In this document: piece after piece, positions 7,481 through 15,381 of the stretch
Numbering within the stretch: position 1 is the stretch's first letter
Layout: every line of letters begins with the position of its first letter
Assembly: GCA_009777925.1 (NCBI GenBank)
Contig: WRKX01000011.1
Coordinates: forward strand, 1 to 37,639
Source of the DNA: Betaproteobacteria bacterium
GTDB taxonomy: Bacteria > Pseudomonadota > Gammaproteobacteria > Burkholderiales > Rhodocyclaceae
Reading direction: 5' to 3'
DNA length: 37,639 nucleotides
The notes under the pieces: model-generated
Databases searched by the model: none
What the model was told of the DNA's origin: nothing
Seen by the model: only the letters and a program-made list of their open reading frames with translations
Translations under genes and position numbers: made by a program

Positions 7481-8218
7481 TTATTTTTTGTCGGCTTTCG
7501 GCTTGCACATCGCGCCGGGCATCTTCAGGCTCGCCTGATACGCCGAGATTGCTACCAGCATATCATTCGTGTAGGGCTTGATGATCCGCACCATGTCCGG
7601 GTTGGCGTTGCGGCGGTGACCGTCGCGGATTTCCGTCATCTGGCGCAACAGGTACTTATAGTGCTGCCCGGCAATTACCGGATAGAACTTCGCCTTGTCG
7701 CCCTCGCCATTCTTGCCGTGACACTCCAGACATTCCTTTTCGTAGAGCGCCTTGCCATTTGCGATTTGCTGCTCCGCATCCGCGCCTTCGTATACGCCGT
7801 GGTCAAGAGGAATGCACAGGCTTTCAATGTAGGCGGATACGTCGGCGAGTTCCTGCGGGTCGGTCAAAGTGGCCGCGAAGGGATACATCGTCATGTTATC
7901 CCGCAAGCCTGCGCGAATGTCGGCCATCTGCTTGATAAGCACCGTCGTATGTTGGCCAGCAAGCTGCGGGAATGTGCCATCCGGTCGTCCCGCCCCGGAA
8001 GGCAGGTGGCAGGCGCCGCACACTTCGTAGGCTTCCTCGCCGTTAACCTTGTCGCCCTTCAACTTGAGCGCCTCAATCTTCTCGCCTTCCTGGGCATTCC
8101 AGGTGTAACCCTTGCTTTCGATCCCCTCCTTCTTCGGAGCCGGGGGCGCGGCGGAAGACACATTCATCGCCGCAACACCCGCCACTGACAAGGCAATAGA
8201 TAAAAGAAATGCTTTCAT
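7481..8218 (-). CDS. Dihaem cytochrome c of the nos operon
   Basis: A 245-residue periplasmic cytochrome with a signal peptide (about 1-23, ending SSA) and two haem-binding CxxCH motifs, CGACH at 67-71 and CLECH at 163-167. Downstream methionines in MYPFAATL and in the C-terminal half are possible axial ligands, as in the cytochrome c4/c553 group. It probably shuttles electrons to NosZ or links NosG/H with it (inference). The ATG at 8218 has GGAGG nine bases upstream (8228-8232); a longer frame from 8299 lacks a signal peptide at its start and is rejected. The 118-base gap to the preceding cytochrome gene contains a short CCCC-TTGAA-GGGG hairpin on the minus strand near 8247. Confidence 0.9.
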   Translation of the reverse strand: MKAFLLSIALSVAGVAAMNVSSAAPPAPKKEGIESKGYTWNAQEGEKIEALKLKGDKVNGEEAYEVCGACHLPSGAGRPDGTFPQLAGQHTTVLIKQMADIRAGLRDNMTMYPFAATLTDPQELADVSAYIESLCIPLDHGVYEGADAEQQIANGKALYEKECLECHGKNGEGDKAKFYPVIAGQHYKYLLRQMTEIRDGHRRNANPDMVRIIKPYTNDMLVAISAYQASLKMPGAMCKPKADKK

Positions 8219-8335
8219 AAAAACAAACCTCCGTTTTAAAACTCTCCCCTTCAAGGGGCTGGTTGAGTACGGGATGAATCGTGCCGACTTCTTCCGCACC
8301 GCATCGCCCGGCCATGCCAGGCGTCAATTGAATTC

Positions 8336-8644
8336 TTACTTGAGCGTTTCCAGCCATGTGGACAATACCTTGATTTCCGCATCGCTTACCAGATGCATGA
8401 CTCCTTTCATCGCCGCGGATTGCCCGTTGGCGCGCACCCCGCTCTTGATATCCTTCATCTGTTGTTCCGCATAGGCCGCGCTCTGCCCCGCTATCCTCGG
8501 ATAATTGGGCAACAGCGGCTTGTCTCCTTTAGGGCCGTGGCAGGCGACGCAGGTCTTTTCAGCGTACAGCTTCGCGCCGTCAGCGGCAACTGCTACCGGG
8601 AGCATAAATACCCCACAAAGGGCAAATAAGGCTTGTTTCATCAT
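8336..8644 (-). CDS. Monohaem class I cytochrome c (c553-like)
   Basis: A 102-residue small cytochrome: signal peptide (about 1-21, ending AVAA), a single haem motif CVACH at 32-36, and a C-terminal Met in AMKGVMHLVSDAEI as probable sixth ligand. It is the first gene after nosZ and is a plausible direct electron donor to the CuA site, similar in role to the monohaem NosC proteins of other clade II clusters (inference). AGGAGAG lies eight bases before the ATG at 8644. The next codon is also ATG (8641). A frame extension to 8674 adds ten residues before the signal and is not favoured. Confidence 0.9.
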   Translation of the reverse strand: MMKQALFALCGVFMLPVAVAADGAKLYAEKTCVACHGPKGDKPLLPNYPRIAGQSAAYAEQQMKDIKSGVRANGQSAAMKGVMHLVSDAEIKVLSTWLETLK

Positions 8645-8684
8645 GGGGTTTCTCTCCTGAAAAACATTCAACAAACCTCCCTTT

Positions 8685-8720
8685 CCCCTGCGCGCAGTCA
8701 GCCAGGGCTGCGCGCAGGGG
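8685..8720 (-). other. Strong stem-loop between nosZ and the cytochrome genes
   Basis: A perfect 13-bp stem (CCCCTGCGCGCAG at 8685-8697 with its complement at 8708-8720) closes a 10-base loop in the 92-base gap after nosZ. No T-run follows on the minus strand (AAAGGGAGG instead). It is therefore better explained as a 3' stabiliser of the nosZ message, or a partial stop that lowers downstream expression, than as a full terminator. Confidence 0.7.
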
Positions 8721-8736
8721 GAGGGAGTGTCATAGA

Positions 8737-11025
8737 TTACTTGACCTTCCTGGCGTTGTTCTGCTCAAGATAAGTCTTGGCGCGCAAACCCAGGTCGGCG
8801 GTCTTGACCTGATATTGCCAGACCTGCTCGGCCCAGAGGCAGGCGTTTTCCCAATCCTTCTTGGCCGCTGCCGCTTCGTGCTTGGCCTTGACGTCAGGGA
8901 TCTTGCCAGCCTGGTCGAAGGCGTCCTCAACCATGCTCACCACATCCGGGAATGCCTTGTAGTCATAGCTGGTGATGATGCCCACCACCTGATCAATCAC
9001 CGCTTGCGTATCGGCGATCTTCTTCAACTGCGCCTGGTAGTCCTTCTCGGTATAGTTGGCCTTGGCCAGAGTCTTACCCGTTGCCTTCCAGCCCTTCGGC
9101 TTCACCAGCAGGTAGCCCTGCATTTCAAGGTGCAGCGCGGAGCAGAATTCCGTGCAGTAGTACGGATACACGCCTTCCTTGTCCGCTACGAACTTCACCG
9201 ACGCCGTCTTGCCCGGCTCGACCGACATGTGCACGTTGTAGGTGGAGACGGTAAAGCCGTGGGTTTCGTCCTGGGCGCGCTCAAGATTGGTCATGTTGAT
9301 CGTCACCTCATCGCCCACTTCCACCTCGATGATTTCCGGCGTGAAGTGCGAACGAATCGCCGTGCCAAACACCGTCACCTTGTTGCCATTACGTTCGATT
9401 TTTTCCTCGCCCGCGCGCACGGCGCCCGGGTGCGGTTTATCGGTACGGCTGTTGGTTCCCACCCTGTAGCGCACACCCGGCTTCAGCTTGGCAGCATCAA
9501 TGGCCACGGCGTAGTGCGGCTCGCCCAACGGCAATGGCATGTCATAGAGCAACTGCATCTTGTCATTGCTGATGTCAATGAGCTGATGGTTCTGCGGATG
9601 CAATGGCCCCACCGGGTTGAAGCGGTCAATGGCGAGCTTGTTCAGCGCCACCAGGTAACGCCCCTTAGGATCAACGGAATCGCCTTCCATCGTCATCAGG
9701 TGACCGATGTTGTAGTGCACCGAAATTTTGTCGAGCACCTTGCCTTCACAGTAATTCCATTTGGCCACCTGGGAGTCGACATAAAGTGAGGTGTAGCCTA
9801 TACAGGGTTTCGAATCGTACTGCGTGTGCAACGGACCCAGACCCAGCGAAACCTGTACATGCAGCGCGTCCTTCAGACCGATCACCGGAATGCCGTAGGG
9901 GTCTTTCGACTCAAACCTGCCTGCCTTGATCGCTGCCTGAATCTTCTCGAAGGAATAGACGGACACATGCGTATCGAGCTTACCCGAGACGATGATGTAC
10001 TTGCCGTCCGGCGACACATCCGCGCCATGTGGTGATTTCGGCTCGGGAATCAGGAAGAGGATGCCTTCCTTCACCGCCGTATCCATCATCAGCACGTCAT
10101 GCCCATTGATCTTCTGCGCCTTGCCTTGCGCGACAAGCTCAGCGGCCTTCTTCCAGTTGATCACATGCAGGTAGTCCGTATCCTTGGCCGAACAACCGGC
10201 TTCAAACGGCGGGCGACCCTGCTCGATCCCGCCGACGTAGCGTTCAGAGCAGAAGGAATTCGTGAAAGACCAGCCATCCGATGGTCCTTTACCCGCGTCC
10301 GACAAATCCTGCGAGTAGGGCGGCAGCTCAATCGAGAAAGATTTTGCCGGATCAATGCGGCCTGCCTCACGGTCAAACTTCCAGTACGTGATGCCGCCGC
10401 GATACTTCTCGTTGAACTCCTCAAGCGGATAGAACTTCCTGGGTTCCAATGGGGCGGCGTACTGCGCGGTCTGGAACACATAGTCGGTATTGGGCGTCAC
10501 GAACGCGCCGCCGTGCTCCGACTTGAAGACCGGGCTGACCACGATCTGCTTGGTCTCAAAGTCCCTGAGGTCAATCACGGCAATGCGCGGGTTGGCCTTG
10601 TCGTTGATGAAAAGGAATTGCCCGTCGTACTGCCCGCCGGTTTCGGAAACAGCCGGGTGGTGCGTGTCACCCCAGGTGATATCCTTCCCGTCAATCCGCC
10701 CTCCCTTCAGCACCTCTTTCGACTCTTCGTCATAGCCGTAGCCCTGCCATGGTTCGGGCGTAAACACCGCGAGGTATTTAAGGATGCGCATCGAAGGGAT
10801 GCCGTAGATGATGACCTGTCCCGACTGGCCGCCGGAACTGAAGGCGATGAATTCATCGCGTTTGCCGGACGGCGTATACGTCTTGGACGCGGCCAGGAGA
10901 TCCTGCTGGCTTAGCCCCCGTCGTTTCATCACATCTTGCAGGGTTTCCGGCGCGGCCAAAGCCGTTCCCACCCCGAATGCAGCCATCAGCAATGCTGTTG
11001 TGGCCTTAACTATCAAGCTTTTCAT
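8737..11025 (-). CDS. nosZ: NosZ, Sec-type (clade II) nitrous oxide reductase
   Basis: A 762-residue periplasmic multicopper enzyme that reduces N2O to N2. The N-terminus (MKSLIVK... to ALA at 24) is an ordinary Sec signal with no twin-arginine motif, which marks clade II. Beta-propeller CuZ regions are visible: DTHHP at 120-124, SEHGG at 169-173, and GEPHYA near 501-506. The cupredoxin CuA site is H589 in ETHGF and YCTEFCSALHLEM at 623-635 (C624, C628, H632, M635). A Lys/Ala-rich tail of about 110 residues (650-762) follows the CuA domain and has no CxxCH. The start at 11025 has GAGGAGG upstream; a frame extending to 11244 is not supported. First gene of the operon. Confidence 0.97.
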   Translation of the reverse strand: MKSLIVKATTALLMAAFGVGTALAAPETLQDVMKRRGLSQQDLLAASKTYTPSGKRDEFIAFSSGGQSGQVIIYGIPSMRILKYLAVFTPEPWQGYGYDEESKEVLKGGRIDGKDITWGDTHHPAVSETGGQYDGQFLFINDKANPRIAVIDLRDFETKQIVVSPVFKSEHGGAFVTPNTDYVFQTAQYAAPLEPRKFYPLEEFNEKYRGGITYWKFDREAGRIDPAKSFSIELPPYSQDLSDAGKGPSDGWSFTNSFCSERYVGGIEQGRPPFEAGCSAKDTDYLHVINWKKAAELVAQGKAQKINGHDVLMMDTAVKEGILFLIPEPKSPHGADVSPDGKYIIVSGKLDTHVSVYSFEKIQAAIKAGRFESKDPYGIPVIGLKDALHVQVSLGLGPLHTQYDSKPCIGYTSLYVDSQVAKWNYCEGKVLDKISVHYNIGHLMTMEGDSVDPKGRYLVALNKLAIDRFNPVGPLHPQNHQLIDISNDKMQLLYDMPLPLGEPHYAVAIDAAKLKPGVRYRVGTNSRTDKPHPGAVRAGEEKIERNGNKVTVFGTAIRSHFTPEIIEVEVGDEVTINMTNLERAQDETHGFTVSTYNVHMSVEPGKTASVKFVADKEGVYPYYCTEFCSALHLEMQGYLLVKPKGWKATGKTLAKANYTEKDYQAQLKKIADTQAVIDQVVGIITSYDYKAFPDVVSMVEDAFDQAGKIPDVKAKHEAAAAKKDWENACLWAEQVWQYQVKTADLGLRAKTYLEQNNARKVK

Positions 11026-11260
11026 CTTTTCCCTCCTCGGAAAAATCCAGTTGATTTGCCGCTGCCTCGACAAGCATGTGTCCGCCATGCGCGCCAAGTA
11101 ATCCGGCGTCTTTGCTACATTCCGCGCCATGTATCGCGCTATGAACGTGGGAAACACCCGAAAAAACCGGAAATTACCCACATCGGTACGGATTCTGTGC
11201 CGAAAAATCAAATAGCAACAGGTTACAAAGACTGATAAATGCACATGGAACTATGGAGGG
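11026..11260 (-). promoter_or_regulatory. nosZ upstream region
   Basis: These 235 bases must hold the nos promoter unless it is further up. GAGGAGG at 11033-11039 is the nosZ ribosome site. I looked for an FNR/NNR/Dnr box (TTGAT-N4-ATCAA) and found only half-site-like TTTGAT near 11209 on the minus strand and TTGAT at 11051 on the plus strand, neither with a partner at the right spacing. No convincing -35/-10 pair is assigned. Confidence 0.4.
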
Positions 11261-11284
11261 GGGCATAGGAATATTCCTATGCCC
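11261..11284. repeat. 24-bp perfect palindrome upstream of nosZ
   Basis: GGGCATAGGAAT at 11261-11272 is followed directly by its exact reverse complement at 11273-11284, with no spacer. It lies 236 bases before the nosZ start and touches the stop codon of the possible small ORF at 11284-11475. It could be a dimeric regulator operator, or a hairpin ending the transcript of the AlbA_2-type gene; it lacks a T-run on either strand. Confidence 0.75.
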
Positions 11285-11475
11285 TACGCTCCTTCGGTGT
11301 TCCTTCGATGTTCCTTCCAACGCGCCCCAATGACCGGATCACGCACCTCAATATGCTCAAAAACTCCGTCACAAACAACCGCGCCTCCGCCTTCTCCCTC
11401 TGCGCATCCTGCCCGCATTACGCAAAAGCACTCGCGCTCGCCTGTATCGCGTACCAGGCTGGCTGTATCAGTCAT
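11284..11475 (-). CDS. Possible small protein of unknown function
   Basis: A 63-codon frame begins 43 bases after the stop of the AlbA_2-type gene, on the same strand, with AGAAGGA just ahead of its ATG (spacing rather short). It is Gly/Cys-rich in the middle (four Cys) and ends in basic KEHRRNTEGA. Codon choice resembles neighbouring genes. I recognise no family. Its stop codon shares a base with the palindrome at 11261-11284. It may be a cotranscribed partner of the upstream gene or a chance frame. Confidence 0.3.
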   Translation of the reverse strand: MTDTASLVRDTGERECFCVMRAGCAEGEGGGAVVCDGVFEHIEVRDPVIGARWKEHRRNTEGA

Positions 11476-11518
11476 TTTCCTTCTTCTGCGTTATGCTCGG
11501 CGCGTAGATGGTAATGAG

Positions 11519-12979
11519 TTATTTTGCTTCCATCTTTGTGTATGCTTGCAACCAAGCCCGCCCAGCCACAGTCAACCGATATTTTTGCAGGCGGCTATTG
11601 GGCTTATCGGGAACAGTCATTTCTACGAACCCTATCTCCAACGCCGGACGCAGGTAGGCGTCGCGGAAGTGAGGCAAATGTTTCAAACCAAGCTTGGCCT
11701 GGATTTCGGTACGAGTCATCTCGCCCTGCATTGCTTCCAGTAGACGATGCGCCTCCTTAGTGATTTTGGTGATTTCCCTGGTAACTTGATCGGTGACTTG
11801 ATCGGTAATCTGCGAAGCCGTCCACTCTGCCTCTGGTCGCCAAGCTACGGCGGAGAACTGATTACCCTCCACATCGTCAATCAATTCAATGCGAGGCCAT
11901 TCCTTCAAAGCACGCCGTATGCCAGTACCCAAACCCTTATATGGCAGCAATTTGGAAGCATGTTCAGTGAGCCTAGGGTTACGATGGTTGGTTCTGCCCT
12001 TGCTGATTGCTTCCACGCTCAGGCTATCAGGCAGGTGACCGGGGCTGGCAATTTCCACTCGGTCGGCAAACACCATGATGCGGATCGAGGCGCTGGTGAA
12101 GTAATCGCGGTGGATCAGCGCATTGACCAGCAGTTCCTCCAGCGCGGCTTCGGGGATTTCCAGCAAGCCCTCCGTGTTGAAGCCGCGTCCGCGCTGCACA
12201 TGGTGCAGGTTGCGACGGAGAAATGCGATACTTCCCTTGTATTGCTCCGATAGCGTGCCGTTGATGTCCTCGCTATCCAGATAACGATTATCGTGCGCCT
12301 CAGTACCAGGAAATGTCACTGCCTTGACCTGGAAAGCAGGTTGCCATCGCTGCGGGTTGCGGCCAAACAGCATCAATCCAGCCAAATTCAATTCATATCC
12401 ATTGCCCAGACCCAGATTCTGCAACAACTGCTCCAGCGGCTGGTCATCGAATTCACTGCCAGAATCGAAACGACGGATGAAATAATCGCGGAATGCTTTC
12501 TCATCAATATCCGCTGACGTAGTACCGGACACCGGCACCACGTCAGCATGGACCAACCCGCCACGCTGAAACATGCGCTGCATCTCCTCGCGTGCCCTCA
12601 CACGCCGTTTGTCCGCTCCGCACTTGACCCATATACGACCCTGGTTATCCATGTAAGGCTTGTCGGAGCCATCAGCTACGCTCACCACCATGACGATGCC
12701 GTTGTCCGTTTGCACATTTTCGGTCTCTGGATTTACAGGCGGACACACATGCTGCGAAGCGGCGTTACTCAGCAACTGGTTTAAGCGCTGTACCGAAGCA
12801 ATGTCCAACCCAACTACCGAACCATCATCACCCACACCAAGAAATAACTGATCACCGCCGCTGTTGGCGTATGCCGCAAGTTCTGCAGCCAGACTGTCTG
12901 CATTGGTGGCGTCAAGTTTGAACTGATGACGGCTGTCTTCGCCATGCGCCAGCAGTTTGAGCAGTTCGACTTCAGTCAT
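11519..12979 (-). CDS. AlbA_2 (Schlafen-type) / RecG-C-like ATP-binding regulator
   Basis: A 486-residue protein. The N-terminal AlbA_2 domain (about 5-125) has the EDSRHQFK start and the NSGGDQLFLGVGDDGSVVG core. A GHKL-type ATPase segment (about 275-375) shows LVNALIHRDY, SPGHLP and YKGLGTGIRR, as in proteins loosely labelled 'RecG-like helicase C-terminal' although no helicase motifs are present. The tail has a repeated TDQVT element near 393-402, then a winged-helix-like region (about 410-486). Such proteins are usually annotated as transcriptional regulators or ATP-binding proteins, and some occur in defence or mobile regions. It starts 47 bases after motD ends, same strand, with no obvious functional link to flagella or nos. 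Precise function unknown. Confidence 0.8.
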   Translation of the reverse strand: MTEVELLKLLAHGEDSRHQFKLDATNADSLAAELAAYANSGGDQLFLGVGDDGSVVGLDIASVQRLNQLLSNAASQHVCPPVNPETENVQTDNGIVMVVSVADGSDKPYMDNQGRIWVKCGADKRRVRAREEMQRMFQRGGLVHADVVPVSGTTSADIDEKAFRDYFIRRFDSGSEFDDQPLEQLLQNLGLGNGYELNLAGLMLFGRNPQRWQPAFQVKAVTFPGTEAHDNRYLDSEDINGTLSEQYKGSIAFLRRNLHHVQRGRGFNTEGLLEIPEAALEELLVNALIHRDYFTSASIRIMVFADRVEIASPGHLPDSLSVEAISKGRTNHRNPRLTEHASKLLPYKGLGTGIRRALKEWPRIELIDDVEGNQFSAVAWRPEAEWTASQITDQVTDQVTREITKITKEAHRLLEAMQGEMTRTEIQAKLGLKHLPHFRDAYLRPALEIGFVEMTVPDKPNSRLQKYRLTVAGRAWLQAYTKMEAK

Positions 12980-13026
12980 GGCACTTACGCTTCAGTTTTT
13001 TGAGAAGAAAAATATTTGGCCCCTCA

Positions 13027-13857
13027 TTACGGAACACGCGCCCTCGGCGCGGCAGTCAATTCTTCCAGTACCTCACTCGGCGATTCCGGTGCCATGGAAT
13101 CAATCAGAATGCTCACCCGCCGATTGCGGGCGCGGCCTTCCACCGTATCATTGCTCTCCACCGGCCTCTGCTCGCCATAGCCAATAGCCGTCAGCTTGTT
13201 TGGGTCAACGCCTACATCCGCAAAAAGACGCAACACCGTCGTGGCGCGCATGGCGGAAAGCTCCCAGTTGGAAGGAAATTGCGCCGTGCGAATCGGAATA
13301 TTGTCCGTATGCCCTTCAATCGTGATCGGATATTCACTAGCCGCCAGCACCGCCCCTACCGCCTCCAGGGCAGAAACAGAAGGCGTCTCCAGACGCGCCT
13401 GCCCAGGCGCGAAAAGCACACTATCATTGATCTCGACCGTCACCCCGCGACTGGTCTCCAAAACCCGCACCTTCCCTTCCCGCACCAGCGGCGCCAGGGC
13501 GTCCATAATATCGCGCGCCATGTTCCGCATCCTGCTTCGCCGCTGGCTCCTGGCGTCGTCTACTTCCTTCGCCGGAGCGGGCGGAGCAGGCACAATGACC
13601 GGCGGCGCAACCGGCGGGCCACTGGCAACAACCGCTTTCTGATCCGTCACAAGGCTGCGAAAGGCTATATTGAGCGATTCGGAAAGCACCCGGTATTTAC
13701 CCTCATTGATCGTGGACAGGGCATACATGACCACAAAAAAGGCAAACAGGAGGGTAATAAAATCCGCATAGGAAACCAGCCAGCGATCCAGATTTTCGTG
13801 GTCTTCCTCAGGCGTATGGCGAGGTCTGCGGCTGCGCATGGCTTTCTTCCAACTCAA
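13027..13857 (-). CDS. motD: MotD, flagellar stator protein (MotB family)
   Basis: A 276-residue MotB-type stator protein: one N-terminal membrane span (about 30-50) holding the proton-carrying Asp in SYADFITLLFAF (D32), a Pro/Ala-rich linker, and a C-terminal OmpA-like peptidoglycan-binding domain (about 145-260) with the EGHTDNIPI motif and NRRVSI near its end. It anchors the motor stator to the cell wall together with MotC. The four-base overlap with motC shows coupling. The RRPRH stretch after Met7 suggests that Met7 (13839) is an alternative start. The name MotD rather than MotB is chosen because of the flhF-flhG-fliA-motC-motD order. Confidence 0.9.
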   Translation of the reverse strand: MSWKKAMRSRRPRHTPEEDHENLDRWLVSYADFITLLFAFFVVMYALSTINEGKYRVLSESLNIAFRSLVTDQKAVVASGPPVAPPVIVPAPPAPAKEVDDARSQRRSRMRNMARDIMDALAPLVREGKVRVLETSRGVTVEINDSVLFAPGQARLETPSVSALEAVGAVLAASEYPITIEGHTDNIPIRTAQFPSNWELSAMRATTVLRLFADVGVDPNKLTAIGYGEQRPVESNDTVEGRARNRRVSILIDSMAPESPSEVLEELTAAPRARVP

Positions 13858-14633
13858 CGGCGGAGGCTCGCCTTCACCTTCGGCTGTTCATCCTGATTGA
13901 GATAGCCGCGCAAGCGCCCCTCGATAATACGCGGACTCTCGCCGACCGCAATGCCAAGCAAGCCCTCGACCAGCACCTCCCGCGCGCGCATAAGACGCAC
14001 AATATGCACTTTCAGCTTGTTGAAAACCGGAAGATAGACAAGGTTGGCAAGGCCCACGCCATAAATGGTAGCGACAAAAGCCACCGCAATCCCCGCGCCC
14101 AGCTTGGAAGGGTCCGACAGGTTCTCCATCACATGAATCAACCCCATAACCGCGCCCAAAATGCCGATGGTCGGCGAATAGCCCCCCGCCGCCTCCCAAA
14201 TGCGGGCGGCCTGCCTGTATTCCATATCCTGCGTGCGATAACTGGCGTCCAGAATATCGCGCAGGCGCTCGGCGTCAATGCCATCCACCAAAAGTTGCAG
14301 CGCCTTCTTCTCAAACGGATCATTCGTCTGATTGGCAAAATTTTCCAGCGCCAGCAAACCCTCCCGGCGGGAATAAAAACTCCACTGCACAATACGCTCG
14401 ATCAGCTTCTGATAATCAATCTTCGGCGGCCTGAAAACCCACACCAACATGCCAAGACCCCGCCGGAAATAGACAAACGGCGTTTGCAGCAGCACCGCGC
14501 CCAAAGTGCCGCCCAGCACAATAACCAACGCGGCAGGCTGCGCCAGCGACGCAATATGACCGCCCTCCAGCACCTGACCTAGCAGAATCGCGCCAATGCC
14601 GATTATCAGACCGATGACGCTCAGTTTATCCAT
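13854..14633 (-). CDS. motC: MotC, flagellar stator protein (MotA family)
   Basis: A 259-residue MotA/TolQ/ExbB-type membrane protein with four spans: about 5-22, 30-50, and the pair near 148-170 and 180-200 flanking the conserved GAVMGLIHVMENLSDPSKLG region. With MotD it forms the ion-driven torque unit. ATG at 14633 is preferred because it gives the family's N-terminus MDKLSVIGLIIG and has GAAGGAG upstream. The frame could extend to 14759, but that would run far into fliA. It overlaps the fliA end by eight bases and motD by four. Confidence 0.92.
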   Translation of the reverse strand: MDKLSVIGLIIGIGAILLGQVLEGGHIASLAQPAALVIVLGGTLGAVLLQTPFVYFRRGLGMLVWVFRPPKIDYQKLIERIVQWSFYSRREGLLALENFANQTNDPFEKKALQLLVDGIDAERLRDILDASYRTQDMEYRQAARIWEAAGGYSPTIGILGAVMGLIHVMENLSDPSKLGAGIAVAFVATIYGVGLANLVYLPVFNKLKVHIVRLMRAREVLVEGLLGIAVGESPRIIEGRLRGYLNQDEQPKVKASLRR

Positions 14634-15381
14634 CGCTACTTCTCCTTCCCCGCTTTGCGGACGGGCGGCCTGTGCCGAACAGATAACCGCGCAAACGACT
14701 GACCGCCTGGCTATGCAACTGGCAAACGCGGGATTCCGTAACCCCCAGGATTTCGCCAATTTCCCGCAGGTTCAACTCTTCGTCATAATACAAAGCCATT
14801 ACCAACTGTTCGCGTTCCGGCAGTTGGAAAATAGCCTGCGCCAGATTTTGCCGCAGCGCCTGGTTTTCAAACAGCACCGCCGGATCAAGCTCGCTGTTGC
14901 CGAAGTGCCGATCAAGGAAGCTGCTTTCGCCTTCCTCGTTCTCAAAATCTTCCATATATAAAAGCTGATGCCCGCGCGCTTCCTGCATCAGTCTTTGATA
15001 ATCAGCCAGGGGCATGGCAAGCGCCTCCGCCAGTTCAGTCTCGCTGGGCGGACGTCCATGCTGATGTTCCAGTTGACGCAGCGCCGCTTCCACCCGCCGC
15101 ATTTCCCGTCGCGTCTGGCGCGGCAGGGAATCGCTCTCGCGCAAACTGTCAAGCATCGCGCCACGGATACGCTGGCTGGCATAGGTCTCAAATTGCGCGC
15201 CCAGCCCTTCCCGGTAACGCTCAAAAGCGTCCAGAAGGCCGATCATCCCGTTTTGTACCAGGTCTTCCAGTTGCACATTGGCCGGAAGCCTGGCCACCAG
15301 GTGATAGGCAATGCGTTTGACCAGCGGGGCATACTGTTCTATCAGTTGCTCCCGGTCAATCTGACCAGTGGCGGTATACAT
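14626..15381 (-). CDS. fliA: FliA, flagellar sigma factor (sigma-28)
   Basis: A 251-residue sigma-70-family factor of the FliA group. Region 2 covers about 15-85 with LVKRIAYHLVARLPANVQLEDLVQ split by the 2.1/2.2 helices and FETYASQRIRGAMLDSLR; region 3 is about 95-150; region 4 helix-turn-helix near 195-235 contains LNLREIGEILGVTESRVCQLH. It directs RNA polymerase to late flagellar and chemotaxis genes. The start ATG lies immediately after the flhG stop (TGA then ATG, no gap). The C-terminal tail is basic (RPSAKRGRRSSDG). Length is normal. Confidence 0.95.
   Translation of the reverse strand: MYTATGQIDREQLIEQYAPLVKRIAYHLVARLPANVQLEDLVQNGMIGLLDAFERYREGLGAQFETYASQRIRGAMLDSLRESDSLPRQTRREMRRVEAALRQLEHQHGRPPSETELAEALAMPLADYQRLMQEARGHQLLYMEDFENEEGESSFLDRHFGNSELDPAVLFENQALRQNLAQAIFQLPEREQLVMALYYDEELNLREIGEILGVTESRVCQLHSQAVSRLRGYLFGTGRPSAKRGRRSSDG

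Noticed and set aside
11200..11225. Possible FNR/NNR box ahead of nosZ
   Set aside because: Only a TTTGAT-like half-site is present; the partner ATCAA at four-base spacing is missing.
11279..11743. 154-codon plus-strand frame near the nosZ upstream region
   Set aside because: It runs into the 3' end of the minus-strand AlbA_2-type gene and lacks a ribosome site or family features.
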